A stretch of 64,000 bases of DNA from Amphiura filiformis. Taxonomy: Eukaryota > Echinodermata > Ophiuroidea > Amphilepidida > Amphiuridae. The stretch lies in contig NW_027305501.1 in assembly GCF_039555335.1 (NCBI RefSeq), forward strand, positions 1,096,740-1,160,739, read 5' to 3'. This document shows positions 1-12,387 of the stretch, in pieces. The notes below the pieces were generated by a model that ran no database searches, had not been told where the DNA came from, and worked only from the letters and a program-made list of their open reading frames with translations. How positions within the stretch are numbered: the first letter of the stretch is position 1; each line of letters begins with the position of its first letter. The position numbers and the translations under genes were made by a program.

Positions 1-418
1 GTGTCACTCGCCCAAAATATTATGGAATCTGTATCGAAGCTGTAAGTAATCGAGGGTTGTGGAGACGGAGCTTACGATACAATAAAGCAATTAATAATAT
101 TGAAATAAATGAGCAGGTTAAAAATGAACAAATGTAATTTGGGGATTTTGTTAAACACTACTACAAGTGGTATTAGTTTTCCCTCAATTAGGAAAACAAG
201 ATATTCCTGAGAAAAATTGGTGTCAGTTCAATCGGACACGGTTATTATTATTATTCAATTGCGTGAGATAACAAGCAGACTTTTAATGGAAATACATGTA
301 TTGCAGAATTTGTATTGAAGGGCTGGTTTGCATTCATTATAAATAAATAAATAAAATTTCTTTAAAAAAAAGTAAAAAAATAAATTTAAAAAAATCTCTT
401 ATTCACAGTGAAGCTATG
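1..418. other. AT-rich sequence, no gene seen
   Basis: No convincing ORF, splice signal or repeat structure is visible here. An A-rich stretch sits near 360-395. Confidence 0.5.
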
Positions 419-957
419 CAATTTGATAGATTGAAATTCACAATATGCAATTTGATTAGGGTGAATCTATTCCAGAAGGAGTATGTAAATTAAATTGAAC
501 AGCCATTTCAGAGGGAGTATGTAAATTAAACGGAACAGCTATTTTGGGGCCATTATATCAGAGGGAGTATGTAAATTAAATGGAACAGCCAATGACAATG
601 GGTATATAATTTTAACTGAAACAGCCTAATTGATATCGATATCAATATTGACGTCACAGATTCGATTTGTCACATAATCGTCAAACCTGAATTTGATAGA
701 TTGAATTTCACAATCCGGGTTCACAATATGCAATTTGATTAGAGGAAATCTATTCCAGAGGGAGTATGTAAATTAAGTGGAACAGCCATTTCAGAGGGAG
801 TATGTAAATTAAATGGAACAGCTATTTTGGGGCCATTATTTCCGAGAGAGAGTATGTAAATTAAATGGAACAGCCAATGGCCAATGGGTATGTAATTTAA
901 CAGCAACAGCCTAATATTGACGTCACAGATTCGATTTGTCACATGATCGTCAAACCT
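419..957. repeat. Tandem duplication of a unit of about 270 bp with internal short repeats
   Basis: Unit 1 (about 419-690) and unit 2 (about 691-957) share the same order: an AATTTGATAGATTGAA start, three internal copies of a motif containing GGGAGTATGTAAATTAA followed by GGAACAGC, and a common end GTCAAACCTG. The internal motif recurs about every 45-60 bp. A related motif (GGGGGAGTATGAATTTCAAA) forms a hairpin at 27.7 kb. ORFs across it are repeat artefacts. Confidence 0.8.
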
Positions 958-1334
958 GTATTAGAAGGTGTCATTTCTCAGGAACTGACACAAAATACCC
1001 AACCTGGTCTCTTTTATATTCAGTCTATATCGGACGGAACCCACATTCGATAATCAGTCGATATCACACTGAATACAGGGGGGGGGGGCGGCCAAGATTG
1101 GCTCAATTTTGACGTCGTCATTGGTTTTACACGTAAACACAAAAATGTCTCAAATTATTCCAAAACTGTACCTATGTTATTAAGCACTATTTTATCAGTC
1201 TAAATCCGTTGAGGTTCGCCAGTGAACCTCATTGTAAGTACTGTTTTTTTTAAATTTTTGTTGTATGAATAACGCACGATATGTTACGATATATACTGAA
1301 AATTTCCCCTACGTGTATCAGTGACTTTACGTGG

Positions 1335-1405
1335 TGTAATGGTTACGGATCTCGCCTCCCACGCAGAGGGTCCCGAGATCGATTCCCATCTCCGGCGATG
1401 ATTAA
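1335..1405 (+). tRNA. tRNA-Gly-like sequence (CCC anticodon), probably pseudogene or SINE head
   Basis: The stretch has an A-box-like TGGTGTAATGG and a B-box-like GATCGATTC. Between them, CTCGCCTCCCACGC resembles the anticodon arm of tRNA-Gly(CCC). The acceptor ends do not pair convincingly and the T stem is imperfect, so a working tRNA is unlikely. A T-rich run follows, as expected for a Pol III terminator. A tRNA-derived SINE head or a tRNA pseudogene fits best. Confidence 0.4.
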
Positions 1406-2075
1406 AAATTTATCTTCTTCTTTTTTCTTTGAATTTAAAATTATTTATTTTCATGTGAAAATGTATATATTGCACTGGGAAATATAATTTTGTGCAATTT
1501 TTTTGTAATGGGGCCACCCGGCCAATAGAGCTAAAAACGGATCTTGGCTCCGGGAAAAAATAATTGCATCCATCGTGCAGGCAGTGTTGCCGTCATATTG
1601 TCTGTTTTGTTTACGCTTTTGGCTGTTGCCACATTGAATAATGTAGTCCACCGTCGTCTGACTGAATATACGGCATAAATAACGCCCTCTGTTGGTGCAA
1701 TGTTACATTAAGGATACATTTGGTCAAAATTATGGGGTGAACTTTGTTGGGAAACAGGCTCACCAATTTTCTCTTTCATTCTTCGTCAGAGGGGCAACTT
1801 TCTCTTTCATTTTTTGTCAGGGGCGGTGTGCACTCTTCCCCCACCTGCACCACCGCTGGCTACGCTACTGGCTTATACGTCATTCGCGGAGGAGACAGGA
1901 AGTTTTTGATATGCTTATCATGTACATTTTGCGTGGTTTCAAAAACCAATCCCAGACGGGAACTACTGCTAGTGTGACAAAATCATCAAAAGAGTCCACA
2001 CAATAGTGATTAAAATTAATATTAAGAGGCGTCGTGTTGTTTCCAAAATAATATAGTACCTCCATCTAACTACAG
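1406..2075. other. Region upstream of arylsulfatase copy A exon 3; end matches intron 2 of copy C
   Basis: From about 1870 to 2075 the sequence resembles copy C intron 2 near 35.57-35.92 kb, for example a shared GGTTTCAAAAACC block. Nothing resembling arylsulfatase exon 1 or 2 is visible upstream within the window. The rest shows no gene. Confidence 0.55.
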
Positions 2076-5000
2076 GTGTCAACGCACACAGCCACAATGA
2101 TGGGGAACATCTGCCTTACAACCATGGATTCGATTATGTTGGCACAAATCTACCTCTAAGTAATGGCTGGTTTTGTGACGAAGAAAAGGTATATATTGGC
2201 TATAATTATAGGCGTGCCCAGAAACCGGCTACCCGTGATTGAAGTGCACCGGGAGCTGAGTGGTTGAAATATGCCCAAAATATAGGCTGATTTTGCATGA
2301 TTTCTCAGAAAACCCGGCCCCTAAAGCCATCACTGGACACGCCACTGCTGCTTGATACCTTTGTAGCTAATGCACATATGATGCCCTTCCTAAGACACTT
2401 CTCTTCAAAGGAGGATTTCCTGATTCTAGCATCCTCTTTTTATTCAATCGGGTAAAAGGTCATCGACCTTTAAACAGGGGCGAATTTCAAACTTGTTCAA
2501 ATTGTGTTAAAGGCATACACATACATAATCTTCTGATCATAAGTATATAGAAAATATTCACATTCACAAACGTCACACTCGACAACACGCCAATTGACAA
2601 AGTGGACGACTTTGTTTTTCTGGGTAGTAATAGGCAAGAATATGCACACAATAGAGAGGTGAATGTCAAATGCCGTAATAGACTACCGGATTAACAGACT
2701 GGGCATTTGAGCGACTAAAAAGTTCCATCTGGTTGAACCAAGACATCTCAAGATCATTCAAAATGAGGATCTACATAGCTCTTATTCTCCTTATCAAAAC
2801 AAAATATTGTGCGGACTGTTTTTTCAAAAAGCAAATCATTGGTTGAATAACAACGGTACGGTATCCCAAACATTGCCGAGTATTAAAGCAATGGCAAAAG
2901 AAAACTTCTCTAGAATAAAATCTATTACTAAACTAAATTAATTTGATTAAATCACAATCTAATATTGGAATATATTTCCCATTTCATTGACAGTGGCATA
3001 TGTCCAATCCAGAAACTTTGATCTGCATGCTGTACAAGAACGCCACCATTTATCAACAGCCATACTCGCATTACCACATGAGTGAAGCTTTCGTAGATGA
3101 CGCTATTGACTTCATGAGGGATTGTCAGCAACAAAGGAAACCATTCTTCTTGTACTATGGTATCGCCCAACCACACGTTGATGTATACAGCAATGATGAA
3201 TTTAGAGGTTCATCTAAGAGAGGTAAATAGATTACAATTTAAAAAAAATTGTTTAATTGGCGTAACATTGCAAAAATGGGTTAGCTGGGCTGTTTTTACT
3301 TGTTTCATAAGTTCAGAAATCCATTACTCGGTGGTCACTCGATAGTTGGCCCAACAATAACTTAAAAAATACTCTTGACCCTTCACACAGCTCAAAGAGT
3401 TTGCCATGATTTGCCATGGATAAGTTCTGTAGATTTAGTCCATTGATTAAGGTCAGTGACCATTGTTGAGGAGCTTTGAGGAGTTAAGAAGATAAAATAA
3501 TAAATGCCAGAAGCTATTCTATTGTGGTGGATATCCAACTTACAGTTATGTCAACATTTGGTTACTCATCCATAATAAAGGCAAATAATGATTATGTGTT
3601 TCGGTTATAATCAAATCACTGTGTATACATCCATTGTGTATACATCCATCCCAATCTGATTGCTATTATTATATGGGTGAATGGACAACAACAAAATTGG
3701 TTTCTCCATAGGGCCTGTACTTAAGCAACTTTTGTAACTGGCCGGTGAATTGGGCGAATTATCATGTGTCCAGCAGTAATGCAAAGATTGTCGGTCAGGT
3801 AATGCCTAATCATTATCATAATGGTATGCTAGGCATCAAGCTGCCGGCCTTGAAATATCCGGAGTGGGAGTTCTCCTACAGACATTTTCAGGGATAAAAT
3901 GGGGACGACAAAGAGTAAAATGTCCTCTTCGTCCTTAACCCTAACCGCCTAAGGGCTTTTTGGCGACGGCAAGTGAAAGAAGGAAAGCATAAAGAGAGAA
4001 AAGAAAGGAAGAAGTTGTTTGCTCTGGGCATGCTGGGTGGGATTCGAACCCGAGACCCCTCGCATGCCAAGCACTCGGTCGGCGACACTTTGCCACGGGT
4101 TTTGGGCTTCGCTGGTCAGCGAAACCGTGCCTATATATCACTTAAAAGGGCGATTGCGTCATCACACCACGTGGGATGCACGCACGAACAGCGCATATAT
4201 CAAGTAGTATTTTGTAGTATACAGGAGGGTTAGGGTTAAAATCATTAAAAACATGAAGAATGGGACACAAAATGACAAAAGGGGACTAAAATCACTACGC
4301 TACTGCTTAGGGATTTCAATGGTGCTACGCTACTGTTTAGGGATTTCAATGGTGCTACACTACTGATGTTAATGAAAGGTCCAAAAATATAATACATTCT
4401 CCTCTTCCACGATCTTCTGTTCTTTGTATACATTGTTTGGGTGGTTTTTTTCTCTCAAAATCATTAATTTGCCGATTCATGAACTTGTTGATGTCGTACT
4501 TACATTTTGTCTTATTAATAACAATAGGTCGTTACGGTGACATGATTCGTGAAATGTCGTGGTCAGTTGGCGCCATTATGGACGAAGTAAAACGCTTGGG
4601 TGAGGACTTCAACACCATTTCGATCTTCACTGCTGATAATGGTCCTCATTTACAACTCTGCAATGAGGGAGGTGATGCGGGCGTACTGAAAGGTAGGTTA
4701 TCATTAGACCCATCCTGGGGGAGACCCATACTAGGGGCATAACCATGGCATAACTGGGTTATGTTCAGGCCTTGAAATAAGAAAAAAATCCAAGAGTCCT
4801 CCGGACCCTTGCCGTTGAAATTTCAAGGGTCCTCACCAATTTTCAAGGGTCCTCAGTAATTTTCAAGAAAATCGAAAACCTGGGTTGAAAACTTGATGGG
4901 AAACTAAAATGAAAGTGTACCCAGGAAGCTGGACGTATTATGTGAACCATATTTTCCAGTGGAAAAACAAAACTAGGATTTTCTGCTCTTTGCTTGGTTC

Positions 5001-6318
5001 AATTTTTACGGATCACACGGACCCGTACCGTAGGAAATTTGCGGGTCCGCGGCTACTTTCACGGGTATTTGACACAAGGACGCGCTGTACCCTTCAAGGA
5101 GGATCCGAAGAGGCCAGAAATCGCCTATTTCCTTGTATATCTAATCAAGGGGATTGTGTCCGTAGCTAAATGAACGCTGTGTCCACTAGTGTGCAGTTTT
5201 TCTGAAGTATTGTCAAACTTATGTCTCATGAAGTCCACTGTAGAATTGGAGACAACTGACATAATCCTTTGCATACAAAATCCTTGCACAGTTGACAATT
5301 TCTGAAACTAATTTCAATGCTAAAACGGTGTTGCTTTCACTATTCACTCACTTTAACCAAACAAACGTGCTTTCCTGTCAACAAATTCCCTTAGTATAGG
5401 CCCAATGGTTCTACTTGAGCGTCCAAATTCGTTATTGAAAAAGTAGTTTTAACTGTCGGAAATTTTCTTTTTGATATAACATCATTGCTCTTTAATACAG
5501 GTGGCAAAATGCAATTCTGGGACGGCGGCATCCGCGTTCCTGGTATTTTCCGCTGGACAGGCCATATCCCACCAGCAAAAATTAGTGATGAAGTAGTCAG
5601 TCAATTGGACATCTTCCCAACGTTGATGAGCATCGTGGGCGGTTCGGTTCCTGATGATAGGAAAATGGACGGGCAAGATATTTCTTCAACGTTGTTCAAT
5701 TGGTGGCCAGAACCGCAACCAGAACCAGTGGCTGTGAAACAACTATACAAGCAGCATGAAGTGACAAACAGTGAACCTCGCATGTTGGTATTCTATTGTG
5801 AAGCACAACTGTTTGCAGTCCGGTATGGCAGTTACAAGTTTCATTTTACTACTCAGCGAGCTTGGACAAAGGAGGGTCACCACGCTGAACCAGGTCGATG
5901 TGGTGATGGCGGGTTTCCATTAGGTAATAACGTCGAATGCGCGAGTTGTGGTAACTTAATGCCAGAATGTTTCACCTACTATGAAACCCCATTGATGTAC
6001 AATATTTACAAAGATCCCAATGAAGCATATCCTTTGAATGGTTCTCTTCCCGAACACAAAGCTGTTTTGGATGAAATGATGCGCAGATTGGAAGCATTCA
6101 AGGCTGATATGGTCATCGCGCCTCCCTTACTAGCTAGCAGATCTACCGCTACTATTCCATGCTGCACCCCAGAAACCTTCCCAGTCTGTACTTGTAACTA
6201 CGTCTACGAAGGGCCAGTCCCACCTCCTGGTAGTGCATCCCAAACAGAATACACGTCCGAAGAGTTTCTTGAAATGATAAGTAGCCATGATTATGATTAT
6301 AGCATGTGGTATGATTAA
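2076..6318 (+). CDS. Arylsulfatase copy A, exons 3-6 (5' exons outside window)
   Basis: Four exons with consensus splice sites: 2076-2188, 2994-3222, 4528-4692 and 5501-6318 (stop TAA). Phases match copy C (1, 0, 1, 1). Exon 3 encodes the NHGFDY region that follows the GKWHLG segment in sulfatases. Exon 4 contains IAQPHVDVYS. Exon 5 contains TADNGPH, expected to supply metal ligands. Exon 6 starts GGKMQFWDGGIRVPG, a conserved sulfatase segment. Enzymes of this family hydrolyse sulfate esters and are usually lysosomal or secreted. The formylglycine cysteine would lie in exon 1, which is not in the window. No frameshift or stop occurs in exons 3-6. The C-terminus is about 28 residues longer than in copies B and C, which stop at an inserted TAG. 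This is the only copy whose visible part is intact. Family call confident; substrate unknown. Confidence 0.9.
4030..4100 (-). repeat. tRNA-derived SINE-like head (Ala-like), in intron of copy A
   Basis: On the minus strand there is an A-box-like TGGCAAAGTG, an anticodon-like loop TTGGCAT and a perfect B-box GGTTCGAATCC. Acceptor halves do not pair. This resembles a tRNA-derived SINE head rather than a functional tRNA; it lies in the intron between exons 4 and 5 of arylsulfatase copy A. Confidence 0.5.
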
Positions 6319-8180
6319 AATATAATGCCCCGGTCCCTCTGACTCCATTTTGCTCTTTCGCTTCATTCTATTGTCATCACTCATGAAGGATTTCTACATC
6401 CCGGTCTTTGTTCTTTCATCGATAACTCTCATTATAAGTTGAATTTATGACTCTTATTTGCTTCTTCCTCAGTGTTCTTGAAGGTCATTATAAATTTGAG
6501 AAATACAAACTTGCATAATTACGGCCTGAATTAATTCACCGTTTAATATGTAACTTTGAATTATGTTTTTGATTCATTTGAATATGAATATAAAGGTATA
6601 ATTACTGTAAGATTGTAACGGATAGTTCTAATTGGTTTTAACCGCAATGATAGCTGAAAATCAAATGGTAAATTTTGTAAATTATATAATCGAATGATCT
6701 TTGCTCTGTACAATATATAAGGTGGTTGAGCTTTTATTTATAATAACACGTTTCTGTACAAATTGTATTAAACATGGATTATATATTAAGTTAATCTGTA
6801 AAATTTCGTGTGTGCAGGACATGACAACATCAATTAAAAGTAAACACATTGGATTTTGTATAAAAAATTGGATATGTAATGTGTATGTATGTGTCGTGTT
6901 GTGAAGTGTACAAGATAACATTAATTAAAAATAAACAAATCGAATTTTATGAGATAATAAAAATCACACATTCTTCTCAAATTGTTAAATGCTAATATCA
7001 TTTAGCGAAAGAGGGGGAGGGGCCACGGGTCTCGATTCCCACGATTGCTCAGAAATGTTCGTCAAGGTCCAAAAAGGGGTGTGGTGTGTAGGGTTATACC
7101 ATTTTCCCCCAAAGGTTGTAATTGTTCATTATTAACTACTTTTAACCGTGTTGCTATTGCCTATTGCAACCCCTCCTATTGACGGCCCTGTCCTAATAAT
7201 TGGTAGCCCCATATACCGAGCCCCATACATGTCTCCCACCGGGCCTCCAACTAGGTACATTTCCCAAAACTAGGTACATTTCCCATGACTGACTGACAAA
7301 AGTGGGAGAGGGGCGTGTAGATTTTCCCCGACAAGGTGCATTTCCACAGACTAGAGAGATTGCAAAATTTATATTTTATCCTGATGATGAGAGGAATACA
7401 TTAATCCAGGTGCGGATCCAGAGGGGGGGGCGGAGGGGGCGCAAAAAATAACAAAAGTAGGAAAGATGGGGCGCACGCCCCCCGTAAAACGGGAAAAGGG
7501 GAAAGGAGAGAAAGAGAAAAGGAGAAAAAGAGAAAAGAAAAGCGAGAAACAAGAGAAGAGAAAGGTTAAATTGCGCGTAATTAAATAGGCCCGTGCCTAA
7601 AAACTGTACAGTTGGGTCGATCGAAGGCCTAATAGGCGTAGGTTATTTCCCTACGCCTGTGATTATTTTAGGCATTGCTTGAAGGCAGGTCCTCGGCCCA
7701 AAAGCACGTGAAAATCATAGTACTGCGAGCCCGCTGATATGCAGGGCCCACCACATGTCACCAAAGTCAGTATTATCAACCATGTTGACATGATTAGAGT
7801 CAATGCTGACATCAATCCATGCATGCTTTAGTAGCCCTAATTGTGTGTCTCAAGTCTTACAAAGTGTCAGCATGGTCAGGGGCTGTGCAATAATTATGAG
7901 CCCCGGGGTAAAATTTCCAAACGGCTCGCCAAAAACCGCTTGCCCCCCCCCCCTACGAAATACCCCTTTAACACTATAACCAAAGTGTACCATAATATTC
8001 AAAAGTATTAAAGTGATTTTCATTTTTAAACTCATACACTCATGTTTACAGCAATATAAAATAAAAAATACAAATTGATATATTTCCTAATTTTATGGAA
8101 CTTGTTTTATACCATTTATATATTTACAAGATCAATACCAGATGTCTCTAGTTTCCATTTCTGGTGTAACAAATCGCAGC
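6319..8180. other. Intergenic region between copy A and the inverted duplication
   Basis: No gene recognised. A possible poly(A) signal AATAAA lies at 6930-6935. A purine-rich G/A tract occupies about 7410-7570. A C-run lies near 7945. From about 8095 a dispersed repeat begins (containing TTTATATATTTACAAGATCA) that recurs near 15.17 kb. Confidence 0.5.
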
Positions 8181-8329
8181 TTGTTGTATTTGAAGAGTAA
8201 AAAATACCCCTTGCACAAATTGTACCATAAATATTCAAAAGTATAAAAGTAAGTGATTCTCATTCAAACTCTCGTTGCCATAATACTGAATTTTGTCAAA
8301 CGAGTTTACATAAACCTATATTACATTAA

Positions 8330-8777
8330 AGCCTTATTATAACATTTTCAAAAAAATAGATTAGCCCCGGAGATTAGCATTTCTTTGGCATAAAATGTTA
8401 GCTTTTACTGTCAGATATATCCCTTTTATTTTTGAGCCGAACAACTACGGCAAAGCAAAGAAAATTGAATTTACTACCAGCGCACATGTCGCCAATACGT
8501 ACCACTCCTTCGGTCATGTTGTGGTACGACCCTTTGTTGTGTATATCACCGTCCCGCACGCCGTGTACGTACTGTGTGTTATGAACATCGTGTATGCGTT
8601 CGACTAATAATTCCATCGTAATAATTCAAAATCTCGGATTTTCACAAAACTACAGCACCTAGAGTCTTGATTTTTGCAGGGTATATTGGTTTAATAAAGT
8701 ACAATTTAATCGTGTAAAAAAAGGAATTTTAAAAATTCAATGAGGGCGTGTTCCTTAGCAAATGTTATAATATGGCT
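8330..8777 (+). mobile_element. TTAA-flanked MITE, family 1
   Basis: Terminal inverted repeats AGCCTTATTATAACATT and AATGTTATAATATGGCT, flanked by TTAA on both sides (8326-8329, 8778-8781). The right arm near 61.69 kb has the uninterrupted site with a single TTAA, so this is an insertion with TTAA target duplication, as made by piggyBac-type transposases. No transposase is encoded. A sister copy lies at 34,074-34,532 in the same orientation. Confidence 0.88.
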
Positions 8778-10457
8778 TTAACAAGATCAATACCAGACAA
8801 GATCAGACGAGTATTTCCTTCTTGGTGCTTCTTTCCAAGAAGAAGGGTGCTAGGGATAGAGCCTTTTTTCAATGGCAGCTCCTAGTTTGTGGTTCAGATC
8901 AGCAATGCTGCTACTCTGGAATCATTCAAATCTATGCTATAGCCGGAATATGGGAACGTTGCGCCCGAAACTGGGCGAAAAGCATATCCGTGCAAAGACC
9001 GCCCGCTCATTATTTTATTAGTAAAGATATTGCAATTGTCTTAATTTTCCATTTTGATCTTTTTTCTTTTCTTTTTTTTTTGCGCTTTGAAGCCATTGGA
9101 AAATGTAATTAAGTTAAAATAATACATACCATTTACCAACAGCCAAAATTCTCGTGCTTTGTATGCTGTGAATTCTAGCATATTCATGAGGGCTGCGTGC
9201 ATTTGCATTACGCAATAGAGCGTTGCCCGTCTTCGCCGTATGTGCGTGGCAGTTTCGTCCCTCGCAGTTCATGGAACGATTGGCCCTCATTAACGGATGC
9301 TGCTGTGACATAACATGTTGGTGAGCGGGCTGTTAGTGCAGTAGTCTGTGACCAGATGTCTCTATTCTCCATTTCAGGTGTAAAACATCACAGCTTTTTG
9401 TATTCAAAGGGTTAAAATGATTTTTATTTCCGCTCTATATTATAGAACAATCGAAAAAAAACCCGTGTTTCCCACCAGATACGTGCTATATAATATATAG
9501 TACATATGTTTCATCGCGGTTTATGATTTGATGTACGAAAAATGTCAAATTTTACTATATATAATTATTCGATTATGTGATAATAATTTTTCAGCTCCGC
9601 TATTAAAAACAATTAAAAGACTGTATTTAACGTCATATGACAGACGTTCATCTAAACACACGGTAATCATGGTAGTCGGAAAGACAAACACGTGATTTTG
9701 GCAATGGTGATTTCTTCTTCACTAAACTCAAAATGGCTCTTCGGAAAGCATTTGGCAATTGTTTTTCTCTCATAGTTTTTGAGACAAGGGTATATGAATG
9801 AAGGAATGAATGAATTTGTAAACAGAGAGACCTGCACAGTTGTAAATTAAAATAAATTCTTAAAACACTTGAGAACGTTCCTGAGCTTTCCTGCCATCTT
9901 ATTAGTTCTAAGCCGTGTAATATGACACGATTCAGCGCGTGCGCGTCGACCAGATACTCGTACTCGATATTTCAACCAATCGGATGTGCATAGCAACAAC
10001 GGGACTGATCGATTCTAAGCCCTAGGTAATTCCTGGTAAAATGTTGAATTTAATTTGATTAAAATTTGGTATACTTAAGATTTATATATTTATTTGAATT
10101 GAAGTATTTAATGAAGTTTAACATACAATGTGGGACAATATCCAAAGTACTTTAGAATATGATGAATTAATAATTACCAGCAGCTGGGATTTTTGTCAAT
10201 ATTGTGAATAAAGTAGGTTATAATGCATGTGTTATTAAATCAATCTCACTATTTTCAAACACCTGGACAATACTTGTGTTGACCTCTCAATGCGTACTAT
10301 ATATTGGGAATCTATTACTAGTAGTGTGTCAGAGTTGCGCAAGTGAAACAATTAAATTCCATACTTGTTCTTGTATTACACATTGTGCGATATAACTTAA
10401 AGCGTCACTGACATTCTTTCTCACGTCACTCAATCCTGTGGCACTGTATGTCTCACA
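8778..10457. other. Left-arm flank upstream of GT31 locus, no gene seen
   Basis: This stretch matches 59,956-61,680 in reverse complement. Small ORFs are not conserved between arms. Nothing coding is supported. Confidence 0.55.
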
Positions 10458-11407
10458 ATGGTTCGAGGAAACCGACTTGTCAGATATGTACTCATGATGT
10501 TACTTACTGCTTTTACGCTAAAACTTCTTGATTTGTACATTGGTATTATTCTTATGGCAAATACACGTGATGTATATAATGCTGATATCAAACCCGAGCT
10601 TAATACTATTTCAGCTCCGCTGCGAAAGGCAATTAAAAGACTTCCGAACGTGAATGATGTACTTCTAACACAGACGCTAACTCCCGTCACGTTATTACCG
10701 GAATGTCGAAAAGGCAACAACAGAATTTTGGCATCAGTCATTTTTTCCTCACCAGAATCATTTGATTCCAGAATAGCTCTACGGAAAGCTGTTATCGATG
10801 AAGGCAGAAGGACTGATACTGTTGCAGCGCAAGTTTGCTTGGTATTTGTTATCGGATTACCTTCTGTGGAAGGTAAAATGCCAGCAAAATACAAGACTTG
10901 GTAATAAAGGAAAGCCAAAGATATCAAGATGTAATTCAAGGACGATTTCTAGACACTAATTTGAATTCAACTTTAAAACTCCTGATGGGTGTAAAGTGGG
11001 TACACTCAAAATGCTCCCGTGCAAATTTTATTTTCTTCGGTGATGACAAACTTTTTGTGTCATACGAACGGCTTCTGGTGATGCTACGTGAAGTACAACC
11101 CGAAAACCTGGAAATGCTACAAGGGAAACTTGTCACCGTATTTTCCAATATTTCATATCGTCCATTCTGTTCGTTAGAAGCTGGACTTGTGCTTACAAGG
11201 AAAGCAACTGAAAGAATTTTCCAAGTTTCTTGGAATATGACTTTAATTCCTTTCCCGCCTATCTTCATTGGTGTTATTGCACAGCGTTACAATTGGACAA
11301 CTATACATAGAGATGGTTTTATTGGCGATGACATCAGGGGTAACTTTTGTAGTTTACCAAATATAATTACCTATCGACCTAGATCAGATTTTAAAATGCT
11401 TCGGTGA
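10458..11407 (+). pseudogene. GT31-like first domain, left arm, frameshifted
   Basis: The reading frame opens with ATG at 10458 and a hydrophobic segment (about residues 10-30, VLMMLLTAFTLKLLDLYIG), consistent with a type II Golgi anchor. It then reads through a GT31-like region. A run of four A's near 10877 has five in the right-arm copy; the missing base shifts the frame and gives a stop at 10902-10904. The domain continues in another frame from 10898 to 11407. The metal-binding site reads GDDKLFV instead of the usual GDDDVFV, so this domain may be degenerate even without the frameshift. It ends about 25 residues before the equivalent end of the following GT31 domain. Confident as a GT31 relative; inactivity is inferred. 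Confidence 0.78.
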
Positions 11408-12336
11408 TACAAAACTGTGCCACACATCATTCAGGTACGCAGAAACCACTATTGAACGAGAAATATTTTCAGCAAATTACTCAACTTGTGCACGACCATC
11501 CAGAAGCATGCTACAACAGTATTGGCCAGCCTGATGATATTTATTTCATAGTTCTTATACATTCAACTCCAAACAAATTTAGTAGAAGGATTGGTATTCG
11601 AAACACATGGGGCTCACAACAATTCATCATGGGTAAAAAAATCAAGGTTTTATTTGTATTAGGACACCCAAACGGAAGGTACTTACAGAATTTAATAGAT
11701 ATTGAGGATGCGAAGCATAATGACATAATTCAAGGTAGATTTAGCGACACATACCGAAATTTAACATCAAAATTAATCACAGGCTGGAAGTGGGTTTCCC
11801 AGAACTGCCGACATGCAAAATATGTCTATAAGGGCGATGATGACGTATTTGTTCTCTTCTATAAATTAATGAGGTATATCAACAGTTTGAATTCAAAGGG
11901 GAAAATGATCCAAAAATCATGCCTAGGGCATATACAAAAGGGTTCTCCGATAGTTAGAAGGAACGATTCAAAATGGTATGTGTCTGAAGAAGATTTGAAG
12001 GGAAAAGTGTATCCGCCATATCCTGCCGGTGCAGGTTACGTCTTGACGACAGACATAATCCCAGATTTATACCAACAAGCATTGAACACCACACTTATAT
12101 CTGTGGATGATGGATATCAAGGTATCGTAGGGGAAAAACTGGGCGTTACATGGTTAGAACATAATAGAGGTTTTAAAATCTATGGATGGAACTTTACAAA
12201 TACGTGTTCTCTGCGTAATGGGGTAGAATTGACAATGCACGACAATGCATTTAAATCCCGCAATCATGTTTGGAAGGTTTGGAAAAAATATACAAATCTC
12301 ACTGTATCTTGTGACAGACAAGACAAAGGAAACTAG
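11404..12336 (+). CDS. GT31 (beta-1,3-galactosyltransferase-like) catalytic domain, left arm
   Basis: An open frame of 310 codons with GT31 hallmarks: RRIGIRNTWG (61-70), YVYKGDDDVFV with the DDD metal site at 145-147, YPPYPAGAGYVLT (203-214) and SVDDGYQGIVG (233-243). Family members transfer galactose or N-acetylhexosamine in beta-1,3 linkage in the Golgi, using UDP-sugars and manganese. The frame has no ATG at its 5' end (it opens with GTG) and no membrane anchor. A splice acceptor, CATTCAG before GTACGC, ends at 11434, so this may be a downstream exon; alternatively it is the second half of a two-domain protein with the preceding domain. The right-arm copy differs at 13 residues by my count. 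The intact frame in both arms suggests recent or current selection. Donor and acceptor specificity unknown. Confidence 0.85.
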   Translation: MIQNCATHHSGTQKPLLNEKYFQQITQLVHDHPEACYNSIGQPDDIYFIVLIHSTPNKFSRRIGIRNTWGSQQFIMGKKIKVLFVLGHPNGRYLQNLIDIEDAKHNDIIQGRFSDTYRNLTSKLITGWKWVSQNCRHAKYVYKGDDDVFVLFYKLMRYINSLNSKGKMIQKSCLGHIQKGSPIVRRNDSKWYVSEEDLKGKVYPPYPAGAGYVLTTDIIPDLYQQALNTTLISVDDGYQGIVGEKLGVTWLEHNRGFKIYGWNFTNTCSLRNGVELTMHDNAFKSRNHVWKVWKKYTNLTVSCDRQDKGN

Positions 12337-12381
12337 TTATTTTAGCATTTATTTTTGAGGAAAATATCGTGACTGTGTTGA

Positions 12382-12387
12382 AATAAA
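12382..12387 (+). terminator. Candidate poly(A) signal AATAAA for left GT31 gene
   Basis: AATAAA lies about 46 bp after the stop codon and is conserved at the mirror position in the right arm. Confidence 0.5.

Noticed and set aside
1335-1405. Functional tRNA-Gly
   Set aside because: Boxes A and B match, but acceptor halves do not pair; kept only as a tRNA-like sequence.
10430-10939. 169-codon minus-strand frame
   Set aside because: Antisense shadow of the GT31-like first domain; the sense frame has the family motifs.
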